Origin: Palaemon carinicauda | Lineage: Eukaryota; Arthropoda; Malacostraca; Decapoda; Palaemonidae | DNA: 64,000 nucleotides | Reading direction: 5' to 3' | Assembly: GCF_036898095.1 (NCBI RefSeq) | Contig: NC_090751.1 | Location: 88,768,804 to 88,832,803 of the forward strand | In this document: positions 20,492 through 33,038 of the stretch, one piece after another | Layout: each line of letters starts with the position of its first letter | Position numbering within the stretch: the stretch's first letter is position 1 | Translations under genes and position numbers: made by a program | The notes under the pieces: model-generated | Told to the model about the DNA's origin: nothing | Databases searched by the model: none | Seen by the model: only the letters and a program-made list of their open reading frames with translations

Positions 20492-21264
20492 AACAGTGAG
20501 TTACTTGGGACTTTAACTCTTCGGGTGCCTATGTTGACCCTCGTGTGATACGTAGTGATTTCAGAGACACTTAAGTGTTTTTTCATAGACTGTTCTTTAC
20601 AAGGTGAAATGTCATAGTCATCACATGAGTGCCGCATGCCTAGAGCATGATGTGTTTTTTCCTTATTAAAGACTGACGTTCCTCTGGAACCTGTGCCTTC
20701 TAATACTGTAATTTGAAATTTTCTTTCAGATTCAAGAGCAAAGTCTTTCATTACTATGTACATTATAATTTATTGTAAATCACTTTTACATCCCTCCTAC
20801 TTATACTATGAAATACATGGTTGTCATAGTTTCATTATCCCCTTTTCTTTAAAATATGATGATGAAGAATAATAAGGTTCAATCCATATTATATACTCAC
20901 CTATGCTATGTAATATTCCTAACTGAATACTTACTTGCGCTATATCTTCGAGACCAGATTGTTCTCTTGTTACAGAACATAGTGCCTAACCACCACTAGT
21001 CTGTCATTGAGAATGTTCCTATATGAATATCAACCATTCTGTCTTGTCTCCGACTTCTTCACGTTCTCCCCGCAAGGTGGGTAGCCCTTCAATGACCACT
21101 TTGATCCTCAGCATGTCCGTTGGGACTTCTCTGCCAGGGGGGGGCAGGAAGTTTCATCCCCACGGAACCTCTATCGAGGTCACTATGCTTACCCTATTCA
21201 AAGCCCTCGGCACTTACTCTACAAGGGGAAATCTACTACGATACATTGATTCACTGGTATTCTT
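20492..21264 (+). other. Copy C 3' non-coding region
   Basis: AT-rich, non-coding. It contains the conserved hairpin GACTTCTCTGCC...GGCAGGAAGT at about 21123-21153. Confidence 0.7.
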
Positions 21265-21356
21265 CCATCAGGACGCCATGGCTTGAGCCCAAAAAACGGA
21301 TTTTGAGCGAAGCGAAAAATCTATTTTTGGGTGAGATAGCCATGGCGTCCTGATGG
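21265..21356 (+). repeat. ICR hairpin of copy C
   Basis: Arms CCATCAGGACGCCATGGC (21265-21282) and GCCATGGCGTCCTGATGG (21339-21356). It includes the joined-terminus sequence ...GAGCCCAAAAAACGG...TATTTTTGGGTGAG..., i.e. the reverse complement of right end plus left end. Confidence 0.88.
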
Positions 21357-21437
21357 ACCCTCCCTGCTACTTTGTCCAGCCTTTCAGGCCCCACCCTGTC
21401 CTGCTGTATCATGGTGATCGGCAAGCAACTGACATCA

Positions 21438-21826
21438 GGATGAGGACGGACGTGACGTCATTTAGCAATGGCGCCCGTTTGTTTACGTTTCGAGTACCAA
21501 AAGTAGCCACGAACGAGTTTAGCTGTGGAACGGCTCCCCAGCTATTCTCCGCCCCTCCACATCGAAGTGTTAACTCTATGTGGGGTGCAGATAGCTATGT
21601 GGCGCGTTAATACATGCGTCCCCTGTTGATATACGATGTCTTATAGGGAAACCTTTAGGATACTCGCTCCAGAAGTTAGAATTCTGTGATGACCTGTGGT
21701 TAAATTCTCTGGGAATATCTTAGTAGTTATATACCCAAGGAAGCTACCAAAAAGGAACCTTCCATCAGGACGCCATGGCTATCTCACCCAAAAATATATT
21801 TTTCGCTTCGCTCAAAATCCGTTTTT
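21438..21826 (-). repeat. Right ITR and terminus of copy C
   Basis: 21438-21782 pairs with 13071-13412; 21783-21826 is the unpaired outer right tail (CTCACCCAAAAATATATTTTT to CCGTTTTT). Confidence 0.85.
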
Positions 21827-23713
21827 AGGCATTTATATATATAAGAGTGATTGCACATGTTTTCGCCTTCTAGGAAGTATACAAAGGGTTTCGGTGATCT
21901 TGGTAGTCGACTCCCTTGCCCCTAACCTAATGTAGGTCTGTTGTATACTTCCTCACCTCCCCAGTTACCTTATCCAAGGTAATCTCCTCCCTCTGAGGTA
22001 GCCTAGGCTACATCCTAGCCCTCCTTACCTTGAATCGTATTTGGGTGGGGTTAGGCTAGGATTTTCTTTCCCCGCTCCTAGCCAAAGCACATGAGCTTTG
22101 AGTTTGGGATAGAACCTCAGAGTACCAATCGTTCGCCCCCAGCTCCTCCTCTAGGTCAATGAACACTCCGTTTGGGCTCTGCTGGTCGGCGAAGGTGGGG
22201 GGGCTCTGCCCTTCCCCCTAGTCCACACTTGGTAGGGTTACAACCCTTCCTCCCTGTGGCCTAGCGACTTGTCCTACACCTGCCTTCCCTGGTTTGGGAC
22301 TCGCTTCCCTAGCCTTGGTTAGGCAGGCCAGTGGATTCTGTTTCTTTATAGTTTAGGACAGTACACTAGTGCTGTACTTTCTCCGAACTAACCTACCCTG
22401 GGAGAATGAATTCTTCCTACACCTGAGATAGTGCTGGTTCTGGAACAGAAACGCCCCCTGGAGTGTCGGCAAAGGCTACGCCTTCCCCCACGCTCCCCCT
22501 CAGGACCCTCGCCCCTCCCCCCTCTGTCCTTTAGTGTTGGCCTAGCAATCCCACCCATGTCCGCCGTCCTACAACTCCACCGCGTGCCAGCGGGTTGTGG
22601 GTTCGGCTTGATCCCTTTGTTGGTTAGTCCGAGCTGTTAAGCTTCCAGCATATAGTCAATCTATGGGATAGCCTAGGCAAATCGGTCTGCCAGCGGAAGA
22701 CCTCTCTATCTTAGAGTGTTCTTCGGTCCTCCCTTGGGCTGCCATCCGCAATTCTAGCCGACTGCCGGCTCCGTTGCGGCTGGATGAAAGACTGCCTCCC
22801 TCTCTCTTTCATTTGAACACTCCTTCCGGAGGAAGACGAGGTCTGGATAATGAGCTACTACCCTTCCCTCCCTCTTCTCCTATCCTTTCTCTCTACCTAA
22901 CAGTGCCGGTCCACTGCCGCTACAGTGCCGGTCCACTGCCGTCAGTGTAACTGGTATCCTCTCTGTCTCATTCATTGACGTCAGTGCTGGAATACCTTCG
23001 CCGGTTGCTTGCTGACTGCCGGGGGGCCGCCGACATGCCGGCGATCTGCCATCATCCTGAGGTTCCTACTCTCTCTGCCACATAGACTGATGACAGGGAG
23101 GGGTTCCCCCTCGATGATGATTTCCCGGCGCCCGGCGCGCTTCTGGCATGCCATCACGCTGCCGGCACCACCTAATCATATTACTTCAGTGGACTGTCAC
23201 CTCTTCCCTAGTGACTATTGTATAGCTATATATGATAGCCAGTACATCTATGGTATAGTACATACCCTAGACAGAAAACTATGGTGTATAGTTGTGCAGT
23301 AAAATTTTCCAGCATACTCTGTGCATCCACGCACAGTCCCTTGCTGGGACCTATCTGAATAGGGAGGAATCATTTCTCTCCCTTTTCTCCTAGACTGAAT
23401 GAATTCAGCTCCCCCTTTACCATGACTAATTCCCCGGAGGAAGTCTAAGCTGTGGTTAATCCAAAATGGATATTCCTTCCATCTCTTTAGGCTCTTAAAG
23501 AGCCCCTAGAATTAGTCATGGTGTGGGGTCACGGCAATTGGCTGGGCGGGATACACATGTATGTGTCTTTTCTGCTTCTTTTCCAGCTTACACTTGAAAA
23601 GAAATCTTATATTAAGTAAAGTAACTTTAATACTAATCTAAGATTACTTCAAGTCATTACTCTAAGTCATTGTACATGACTTCCGTAGACTCATGTCCCC
23701 CTTTCTTTTACAG
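21827..23713 (+). other. Copy D leader
   Basis: Homologous to 13890-15719 of C (CATGTTTTCGCCTTC, TAACCTAATGTAGG, GCCGG-rich stretch, GGGCGGGATACAC). No gene. It ends in the splice acceptor CTTTCTTTTACAG (23701-23713), with gag following in the same phase as in C. Confidence 0.6.
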
Positions 23714-25650
23714 GAGGAGTATATCCAGTGCGAGAGCGCCTTCTGCAGCGTTCGGCGCCCGAACTTCTACGGCCACCTGGCGTGCCGAACCCACGCCAGC
23801 TGTTCCATCTCCAAAGGAACTCTTCGGTACTGGGACCCGCAGGTCTGCACTGTTTGCAAGGACCTGCTCCATGAGGTGTTTGAGGACCCTCCATCAGCGG
23901 AGGCCAGGGACGTTGCCCAAGAGAAACTGCGCAAATGGGTGCGTGGTTTCCAAAAGAACGCCACGGGGCCCTATCTCCCGAGCTAGAAGATGAGAGCTTT
24001 GCTCTTTCCAAAGGCATCTGCGGATGCTGTCATCCCCAAAGCCAAGATCCCCTGCGTCCAGCTGACGGTCGAACTGGATGCATCGGACGCACTGCAAGAC
24101 TTCCATCTTGACGAGGTGGAACGAATGTCAGAAGTGTCGGACACCACCGAAAGGACTCTGATGGCCGAGGGTCAAGAAGAGGAGGAGCATGTGGAGGCTC
24201 CGGACTCCGAGGGCAAAGTTGCCCGCGCCCCCTCTGTTACTTCCGTTGCTGTAACGGAACCGATTCCCTCTACCTCTTCAACTCCTACTCCGTCGTTAGT
24301 GGAAAACCAGAACAGTCTCCAGGGCCTAGTGGGCCTCCTGGACGAGAGGTTCTGCAAAGGACACAAGGACCTCAAGAGGGAGATTCTCCGTCTATCGAAG
24401 CGGATGGTCAAGAAGATCAACGTCAAGGATCTTCCCCCTTGCTCAGTGACCAACCCCTGGAGGCATACAGAGCACATGCTAATTACAAGTGGACGAATTT
24501 TCATCAATGATAAGCTAGGCGCCGTCCCCCTTGAAGAGGTGGAGTTTTGGCCTAGTTTCGAATCTTACCCAGACTGTTACATCCGTCTCAAGTCCGAGCC
24601 AGCTTCCAAGGAGGAAACCGAGCCTATGGAGGTCATAGTCTTTAATCACGCTAAGGCTCAATCTCTTCTGGCTGGCAGCCTTAAGAGCAAGGGCTACACC
24701 AACTCCAAGGTGCCGGCCCTAAGCAAGAAACACCCATCCTTTCTTGCTCCTGCCACCATGGTTTTCCCCTTTGCTGAAAAGTCCTTGCTGGCAATGTTGA
24801 AAGCGGTGGGGGAAGGGAAACCCTGCCCTACATTGGAGGAATGTAGGCCTCTCTCCCTCACCCTCCCTCCTGACGACAAGAACTGGAAAGACATCCAGTT
24901 AACTTTCTCGGTAGGAAAGTTGGAGGTTGACGTCGCAGGACGGCAGTTTACCGAGAACCTCCCTAAGCTCTCCGAATACCTTCTGCGTCGGGAGCTGGAT
25001 ACGAAAGAGAGACTGGCCACCTCCCTTTCTCACCAAGTGCAACTGGAGACGATGGCCGGGGACACTTGGACCCCAGACATGTACATGGTCTTAGCTAAGA
25101 CACATCTTGCCACCCTGACGAAGGACTTTTATAGCTTCATCAGGGCCTGGAGAGCCTGTAGAGAATTCGTGTTTGCAGACGCTACCGTCAAACACGAACC
25201 CCGGAAAATTGATTTCCTCCAACATTTGGGGGAAAGACCTCTTCCCAAACGATCTCGTGAAAGAGATTGTAGACAGAGCCGCCACTGAGAACCGGAACCT
25301 TCTCAACAAGTGGGGTACGTCAAGAAAGAGGAAATCTTCTCAGGATGAGGGCCCCCAGCTTAAGAAGAAATCAAACAAACCTAGGCCCCAGCAGCGGCAG
25401 GCTAAGCGCCAGTTTCCGGCACCCGCTACTCCCCAGTTGGTGGCTCAGCCCCAACAGACCTTTCAGTTGGTCCCTCAGCCGGTGGTGACTGAGTCACCAG
25501 TCTTCACACCTGCCTACAAAAGGCAGTCAACTACCTTTTGTCCCAAAGGTAGAGGCTCCGGCAGAGACTCCTCTCGACGTCTATCCAGAGGAAGAGGAGG
25601 AAGGGGAGCAGGCGGCCGAGGTGGCAAACCCTCAGGAAACCAGAAGCGAT
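23714..25650 (+). pseudogene. DIRS gag-like pseudogene, copy D
   Basis: Starts E-E-Y-I-Q-C after the acceptor. The Cys/His domain is intact (GHLACRTHASC, WDPQVCTVC). TAG at 23984-23986 follows GPYLPS. The frame resumes at 23987 and runs to an extra A near 25203, after which LFPNDLVKEIVDRA, LNKWGTSRKRKS and a basic Gln/Pro/Gly/Arg-rich tail are in another frame, ending at TGA 25650. Block order matches A and C. Confidence 0.85.
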
Positions 25651-27489
25651 GAAATGCTTCCGGTGGGAGGAAGACTCCGCCTCTTCCAGGATCGTTGGAC
25701 TTTCGATCCTTGGGCTCACAGCATCATCAAGAACGGACTAGGATGGAGTTGAGTAACACCACCTCCAACTTTTCATCAATTCTTCCAACACTCCATCCCC
25801 GTCCTGGAAGAATACGTCAAAGAACTCTTGAACAAGAAGGTGATCAAGAGGGTAAAGTCCACCAGGTTCCAGGGAAGACTGTTCTGTGTTCCCAAGAAGG
25901 ACTCCGACAAACTCAGAGTCATTCTGAACTTGTCGCCTCTCAACAAGTTCATAGTGAACAACAAATTCAAGATGCTGACTCTTCAGCACATAAGAGCCCT
26001 GCTGCTCCATAAGGCATTCACAGTCTCAATAGAATTGGCGGATGCCTACTGGCACATTCCAATGAATCGCCAGGCTTCCTCCTACGTAGGATTCAGGCTT
26101 CAAAGAAGGCAATACGCCTTCAGAGCCATACCCTTCGGACTCAACATAGCTCCAAGGATCTTCACAAAGCTCGCAGAAATGATCGTCCAACAGCTACGCC
26201 TACAAGACATCCAGGTGATGGCTTACCTGGACAATTGGCTGGTATGGGCAGCATCCTGAGAAGAATGCTTGCAAGCTTCCAGAAAGGTGACCCAATTCCT
26301 GGAGCATCTGGGTTTCAAAATCAACACCAAAATGTCTCGACTTTCTCCAGCTCAGAAGTTTCAATGGCTAGGAATCCATTGGAACCTTCAGTCACACCGT
26401 CTTTCCCTCCCTCTGAAGAAAAGGAAGGAAATAGCAGAATCTGTCAAGAGACTCCTAAAATCCAAACGGATTTCAAGACGTCAACAGGAGCAGGTGCTCG
26501 GCTCCCTCCAGTTCGCTTCAGTGACAGACCCAGTGCTACGAGCACAGCTAAAGGATGCATCGGGAGTCTGGAGAAGATACGCATCCATGGCTAGAAGAGA
26601 TCTCATGAGACCTCTACCAACCAGGCTTCGCTCACTCCTAAAGCCATGGTCGGAGGCGAAGAACCTGAGAAGATCAGTTCCCCTTCAACCACTGCCTCCG
26701 TCGGTCGTTATCCACACGGTGCATCGCTAGAAGGATGGGGGGGGGGGTCACTCCCCTCAACGACAAGTTCAAGGAACATGGTCTCCCCTATTCAAGACGT
26801 TCCACAACTTCTTGGAGGCCATGGCGGTCCTTCTTTCTCTGAAGAGGCTGTCTCCACGCCCCTCATCCCACATCCGTCTAACTCTGGACAGTGCCGTTGT
26901 GGTCAGATGTCTCAACCGTCAGGGCTCAAGATCGCCCCAACTCAACCAAGTGTTACTGCCCATCTTATGCCTAGCAGACAAGAGATGGCACCTCTCAGCA
27001 GTTCACCTACAAGGATTCTGCACAGTGAAGGCGGATGCTCTATCAAGGACAACCCCGAAAGAGTCAGAATGGTACCTAGACGCAGACTCATTCTTCTTCA
27101 TCTCTCGCCAAGTCCCGAAACTGCAGATCGACCTCTTCGCGACAAGCGACAACAAACAACTTCCTCATTACGTGGCCCCATACGAGGACTCCAGAGCGGA
27201 AGCAGTGGACGCCATGTCCCTGGACTGGGGTAGATGGTCCAAGATTTACCTATTCCCTCCACCCAACCTTTTGCTGAAAGTCCTCACCAAGCTGAGAACC
27301 TTCCAAGGAACAGCAGCCCTAGTGGCACCCAAGTGGCTCCGGAGCAACTGGTTCCCTCTAATCCTGGAGTTACAACCCAAGATAATTCCCCTGCCGGACC
27401 CAGTTCTCTCCCAGCAAGTTCAGAAGTCTACTGTCTTCACTTTATCAAGGAAAACCCGAGACCTACATCTCATCATTTTCTCTCCCTAG
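25651..27489 (+). pseudogene. RT - RNase H - methyltransferase pseudogene, copy D
   Basis: RT blocks GRLFCVPKKDSD, IELADAYWHIP, IPFGLNIAPRIF. The catalytic motif reads YLDNW instead of YLDDW, removing one metal-binding aspartate. Stops: TGA near 25752 (where C has Trp) and TGA at 26257-26259. A break near 26720 lies beside a G-run (RNase H, HT...ASLEGWGG). The MT-like part (IDLFATSDNKQ, FPPPNLLLKV) is open from 26812 to TAG 27489. Confidence 0.87.
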
Positions 27490-28449
27490 CCGTTAAGAAG
27501 AGGTTTGGGATTTCGAAAAAAAAGTTTGGACTTCCTAGAGGAATACAAAACTAAATCTACCAGAAGGCAATACGAGTCTTCCTGGAAAAAATGGGTGTCC
27601 TTCGTCAAGGCTAAAAATCCTACGGAAATCTCTATAGATTTTTGTCTGTCCTTCTTTATTCACCTTCATGGACAGGGCTTGGCAGCCTACACGATTTCTA
27701 CCCGCAAATCGGCCTTGACAAGACACTACTTTATGCCTTCCAGATCGACCTGTCCGACGACATCTTTAACAAGATGCCAAAGGCATGTGCTAGACTCCGT
27801 CCTGCACCTCCACCGAGACCCATCTCCTGGTCTCTCGACAAAGTGCTCCAATTTGCCTCAAGTTTGGACAAAGAGTCGTGCCCTCTGAAAGATTTGACTC
27901 AAAAAGTGATTTTCCTTTTTGCTCTCGCCTCGGAGCCCGAGTCAGTGAGATTGTGGCTTTATCAAGAGAAGAGGGCCAGATACAGTTTGCTGACACAGGC
28001 AAACTCACCCTCTTTCCTGACCCAACGTTTCTCACCAAGAACGAGCTTCCCACCAAATGTGGGGCCCCTGGAGAATCTGCCCTCTGAAGGAAGATGTCTC
28101 TCTATGCCCAGTGGAGAGTCTAAAGGACTATCTTCGAAGAACTTCAGACTTTGGTGGAGGACAGCTCTTTAAAGGAGAAACATCGGGGTCTGATTTGTCA
28201 CTCAAACAACTAAGGGCGAAGATCACCTACTTTATTCGCAGAGCGGATCCTGACAGTACACCCGCAGGTCATGATCCCAGGAAAGTCACCTCTTTCCTGA
28301 ATTTTTTCCAGTCAATGGACTTCGAGAGTCTTCGCTCTTTCACAGGCTGGAAATCCTCAAGAGTGTTTTTCAAACACTGCGCGAAGCAGGTGCACGAGTT
28401 GAAGCGCTTTGTGGTAGCAGCAGGTAGTGTGCTAAAACCTGATACTTAG
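27423..28449 (+). pseudogene. DIRS tyrosine recombinase pseudogene, copy D
   Basis: Several 1-base indels relative to B and C: an A-run gain near 27520, a loss near 27724 (AGACACTACT), a loss near 27931 (CTCGGAGCCC, destroying the ARVSE arginine frame) and a loss near 28056. The HDPR box (AGHDPRKVTS) remains; the tyrosine position reads KHCAKQ, so the nucleophile is replaced by Cys. Ends at TAG 28447-28449. Confidence 0.85.
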
Positions 28450-29262
28450 TGCTGCGTAGAACAGTGAGTTGTTCGGGACTCTAACTCCATGGGTGCCTGT
28501 GTTGACCCTAGTGCGAAACATAGTGATTTTAAGTACCACCTTGTGACACTAAGGACTGTTCTTCTACAAAGGTGAAGTAACATAGACAAAAACACGTGTG
28601 CCATATGTTTTAACATGAAGTGTATATAAGACTTTCTAGAAAGATTTTATAGTTCCTCTGGAACTTATGTGTGTAATGGCAAGTTTTTCCTTTTCAGATT
28701 CCACACCCACTTCTTCTGATGTCTTTAGTCTATGTTTTTAATTGCATTTCATATCTTAAAATTTTGCTTATTTCATGCTAATTCTGCTTTAATGAATAAA
28801 AGAAAATTTGGTTACCCTGTGCATCTCATTTCGCCCTCTCCCTCTCATGAAATAAAACTCTGTTACAGGATTTTATTACCCTATTATTTGAATATTATTA
28901 TGAACAATGTTATAATCTAGACCAAGGTAACTTGTTTCAACACGAGTATACTTACCTTCTTCTATCTGGCCCTGGGACCAGCAGGTATCTCAGAGACTAG
29001 ATGAGTTCCTCTATCAAGTAACTTCAAGATGTTCCTTGCGTCCAAATAGGACTTCCCTGCCAGGGGGGGGGGGGCAGGAAGCAGTAACATGGTATATGCT
29101 TATCTGAAGTGACATGTAACGGATATGTCACAGGTCTCTGTGGTCATCAGACCAAAGGATATTGTTTATAAGTCGGAAGGCACTACAAAAAAGGGAAAAA
29201 TCCATGATACTTTAATTCTCTGGTACAATTCCATCAGGACGACATGGCTTGAGCCCAAAAAA
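28450..29262 (+). other. Copy D 3' non-coding region and first half of its ICR
   Basis: Non-coding. Hairpin GGACTTCCCTGCC-G-run-GGCAGGAAGC at about 29049-29082. The ICR begins at 29231 (CCATCAGGACGACATGGC) and is interrupted by E after CCCAAAAAA. Confidence 0.7.
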
Positions 29263-29490
29263 TGACAAATTCGTGGATAATTTATATTTTTCCTAATTAT
29301 ACAAACCTTAGCTATTTAATATGGGTTATTACTTCGGCGTAGCTGAAATGACGAGCCATTAGAATTTTAATAAGGGTTTACTACCTCACCGCTAGTTAGC
29401 GGGGGGTAGGGAGGGGTAGCTTGCTTATCCCCCCCCCCCCCCGGCCCCTCACATACACCTGTGAATACTTCACTTTGCTTAGAGGTAGGA
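29263..29490 (-). repeat. 3' ITR of copy E
   Basis: Pairs with 36970-37190: TAGCTATTTAATATGGGTTA, GTAGCTGAAATGACGAGCCA, GGGGGGTAGGGAGGGGTAGC, ACACCTGTGAATACTTCACT. The length is blurred by C-runs. Confidence 0.8.
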
Positions 29491-29525
29491 CTTGACGGAG
29501 GACAGGGCTGGTGGGCAAGTTTGAT

Positions 29526-29625
29526 TAAATAGCTAAGGTTTCTATAGTTGGGAAAAATACAAATTATTTACGAATTTGTCATTTGTTCCGTAACTGAAAT
29601 ACAAACCACGCTATTTAATATGGGT
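29526..29625 (-). repeat. ICR of copy E
   Basis: TAAATAGCTAAGG...CGAATTTGTCA|TTTGTTCCGTAAC...GCTATTTAATATGG. Its two halves are the reverse complements of the left and right outer ends, giving the circle junction GGAACAAATGACAAATTCG. Confidence 0.87.
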
Positions 29626-30103
29626 GACTCACCCCTTAGGAAGGGTGTTAAGTCCCTGCCATACTGGCTTTGGCTTTGCCCGGGGACTCAATATTTGAGT
29701 GTGTAAGTACTCAAGAAATAAGGAGTCCCTGCGCCTCGCTAGCATTGCTGTGTAACTGCTGCGGCCTACATAAGCTGTGTGTGAAGGTGAGAAGTGTGAC
29801 TCATCCTAGGAAGTTGACCTGGAGTTCTTCAGATGGAATTCTAGGCTAGGACTCTCCCAATACCACCTCGTCGGGGTATGAGGACGTGACAGTATTAACC
29901 TTAATACTAGGAACACAAGGAAGCATGGTTTACCTGCAGTGGTTTGAGGTCAGCTGTGCAGAGAACCCAGGATGCTGCTTTCTCCAAGGGAGGAGAGGAT
30001 GAAGAAAAGAATAAGGGCCAGACAAACCTTTTCATTCATGCAGACTAAAACTGGGTAACAATGCCCTCAACCTTCTGCTACCTGTCCATTAAGGAGCCTG
30101 AGG
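29626..30103 (-). other. Copy E 3' trailer
   Basis: Non-coding sequence between the ICR and the YR stop; no feature beyond its similarity to the same stretch in G (48548-49020). Confidence 0.6.
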
Positions 30104-31203
30104 TTAGACCAGCTGTTGTGCAGCCTCCACAGGGCCGATAGAGAACGTATCGAGTCTCCTGTGTGTCACGTCCTGCAGGTAGTGGGCTGTGAAGGTCGCC
30201 TGACGCTTCCACACCCCAGCTTGCAGGACCTGCGTCACTGAATAGTTTTTCTTAAAGGCCAGGGACGTAGCTATGCCCCTGACATCATGTGCTCTAGGTT
30301 GACGTGACGGAGGAGGGTCAGGATTCAAGGCTAGGTGTATTACCTTGCGAATCCAGGCAGAGATGGTATTCCTAGTGACCCTCCTGTTCGTTTTCCCAGT
30401 GCTCATAAACAAGGTTTGCACCTGAGGACGAACTGCAGCTGTTCTTTTAAGATACAACCTCAGACTCCTTACTGGGCACAGTAGGAGATGGTCTGGGTCA
30501 TCTGTTACTTGAAACATTCAGAGTCGAACCGAGGGTCCGGCATTCCCGGATTCTGAGTCTTGGCAACAAACTCAGGGACGAACCTGAACGTTACCTCCCC
30601 CCATTCCCTTCAATGGGCGATGTCGTATGAGAGACCATGAAGTTCACTGACTCGTTGGCCGAAGCCAAAGCTAGCAGGAACACTGTCTTCCAAGGTGGCG
30701 ATCTGAAGCCTGGCGTAATGGTTCGTAGGGAGGTCTCTAAAGAGACCTGAGATCTCGAACCACGTTCCATGGAGGAGGTCTCACTTCCGACTGAGGGCAG
30801 GTAAGTTCATAACTCCGTATGAGTAGAGAAAGTTCCAGCGAGGAAGAAATGTCCACTCCTTTGAGCCTGAAGGCTAACTTAAGGCTGAGCAATAGCCTTT
30901 CACTGCAGAGACTGAAAGGCGCATTTCTTCCCGCAAATACGCAAAGAACTCCGCTATTGCTGGAATAGTGGCATCGAGTGGAGAGATACCCCTTCCACGA
31001 CACCAACCACAGAAAACTCCCCACTTCGCCTGGTAGACCCCTGCGGATGACCTGCGCAGGTGTCCAGACATCCTATTCGCAACTTGCTGCGAAAATCCTC
31101 TCTCAGCGAGGAGGTGCTGGATAGTCTCCAGGCATGAAGTCGAAGCGAAGCTACGGCTTTGTGGAAGATGTTGGCGTGTGGTTGTTTGAGTAGCTCGTGA
31201 CAT
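30104..31203 (-). pseudogene. DIRS tyrosine recombinase pseudogene, copy E
   Basis: N-terminal domain readable from 31203 (LETIQHLLAERGFSQQ, GVYQAKWGVFCGWCRGRGIS). Frames change near 30880 and 30640; near 30658 a base is missing in GCCAACGAG, where G has GCCAAGCGAG, which breaks the catalytic Arg block. C-terminal piece 30517-30104: RAHDVRGIATSLAF and FTAHYLQDV, so His, Arg and Tyr are present. YR is -1 relative to the RNase H/MT frame. Confidence 0.85.
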
Positions 31204-33010
31204 GGAGGGAGTTCTCTCGGGAGCTCCATAAGGAGTTGCAGAAGGTCAGGAAACCACTCTGCATGATGCCACAGCGGAGCTATCAGGGTCATCGATAGAT
31301 TGACCGATATTCTGGTCTTGTTGAGCACCCTCCTCATCAGACAGAACGGGGGAAAAGCGTATACATCGATGTTGTCCCACCGTTGTTGGAAGGCATCTTG
31401 CCAGAGAGCCTTGGGATCCGGGGCTGGGGAGCAGTAAAGTGGGAGCTTGAAGTTCAGCGCTGTAGCGAACAGATCCACAGTTGGGGAACCCCACAAAGTC
31501 AGGACTTTGTTGGCTACTTGACGATCCAAAGACCATTCGGTACTCACTACAGTATCTGCGTCGCTCTGCTCAGACTGTCGGCGAGCACATTCCTCTTGCC
31601 TGGAATGAAGCGAGCCGATAGTGTGACCGTGTGGACTTCGGACCATCTAGTATATCTCTACTGCAAGATGGGATAGCTGTTCTGAAAAGGTACCTCCCTG
31701 CTTGTTGATATTAGCCACCACTGTGGTGTTGTCGCTCATCACCACCACAGAGTGGTCTGCCATGACCTGATGGAACTTCTGAAGTGCCAGGAATACGTTC
31801 TTCATTTCTAGCAGGTTTATGTGAAGGTACTTTTCTGATTCTGACCACAGGCCTGAGGTCCTGTGGTTCAGAACGTGGGCCCCCACCCTTTCTTTGATGC
31901 GTCCGAAAACAACATCAAATCCGGGGGAAGGACGAGAAGATCCACTCCCTTTCATAGGTTCTTGTCTGCCACCCACCACTGAAGGTCCGTCTGTTCCGTA
32001 GGACCCATAGGGATCAGAGTGTCCGGGGAATCGTGTCCTTGATTCCACCGAGACTTGAGTCGCCACTGGAGAGATCTCATTCTGAGGCGACCATTGGGAA
32101 CCAGACGGGCCAGGGAAGAGAGATGGCCGAGGAGACGTAACCACGCTTGGGCTGGAAGTTCTTCTTGTTTGAGGAAAGGCCTTGCGACCTTCCTCAGCCT
32201 TGCTATCCTGTCGTCTGATGGGAAGGCTTTGTGGAGATTGGTGTCTATGACCATGACTAGGTATACCAGTTACTGAGAGGGCTGCAGAGAGGACTTCTCG
32301 AGATTTACCATGATCCCTAGATCTTGGCAAAGTTCGAGAAGCTTGTCTCGGTGGCGAAGAAGGGTTGCCTCCGAGTCTGCTAGGATCAGCCAGTCGTCCA
32401 GGTAATGGAGGAGACGGACACCGATCCTGTGAGCCCAAGATGATATCAGGGTAAACACTCTGGTGAACACTTGAAGAGCTGTGGAGAGACCGAAGCACAG
32501 CACCTTGAACTGGTAGATCTTGTTGTCTAGGCAAAATCTTAAGTACTTCCTTGAAGACGGGTGGACTGGAATCTGGAAGTACCTGTACGCGTCCTTCAGG
32601 TCCAGTGTACACATGAAGTCTTGTGGTCTCACTGCAAGTCTGACCGTGTCTGCGGTCTCCATGTTGAACGGTGTCTGTTTGACAAACCCGTTCAGGGTAG
32701 AGAGGTCGATGACTGGTCTCCAGCCTCCAGACGCCTTCTTTACAAGAAAGAATCGACTGTAGAAGCCTGGGGACCCATCTGCCACCTCTTATAGAGCGTC
32801 CTTCTTCAACATGGTCTCGACTTCTGCCCGGAGGGCTTGCCCCCTTACTGATCCCATGGTAAGGGAGCTCAATGACACTGGCTTCGCTGTCAGGGGAGGT
32901 AGAGATGTTGTGAATGGGACGCGATATCCCTGACGGATCACGGAAATCGTCCAGGTATCTGCCCCGAATTGCTGCCACCTTGTCGCGCAAGTTTGCAGGC
33001 ATCCCCCCAC
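31190..33010 (-). pseudogene. RT - RNase H - methyltransferase pseudogene, copy E
   Basis: RT in three pieces: 33010-32789, 32785-32270 with LDLKDAYRYFQIP and HYLDDWLILADS (catalytic Asp pair intact), and 32254-31952. Extra codons (DAYRYF against DAYF in G) suggest a small insertion. RNase H (FSDAS, LEMKNVFLAL, MSDNTTVV) lies in the -1 frame after a short G-run (31871-31888), exactly as in G. A further break near 31640 precedes the MT-like domain (VDLFATALNFK, DAFQQRWDNIDVYAFPPF, HHAEWFPDLL). Confidence 0.85.
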
Positions 33011-33038
33011 TGGTGGACATGCAGGGGGACTGCCAATC

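Larger units (their letters stand above)
13063..21826 (+). mobile_element. DIRS1-like retrotransposon copy C (complete structure, decayed ORFs)
   Basis: 8.8 kb with ~340-bp ITRs (13071-13412 and 21438-21782), an ICR (21265-21356), a long leader, gag, RT-RNase H-MT and YR. Left junction: AGATTTTT|GGGCTCAAGCC; right junction: ATCCGTTTTT|AGGC, consistent with a T-run core. It is inserted into the leader of D. Gag and RT carry several stops and frameshifts, and YR one frameshift. Confidence 0.87.

Noticed and set aside
30954..31646. A separate 230-residue gene in E
   Set aside because: It is the RNase H end plus the MT-like domain of E's polyprotein, opened by frameshift.
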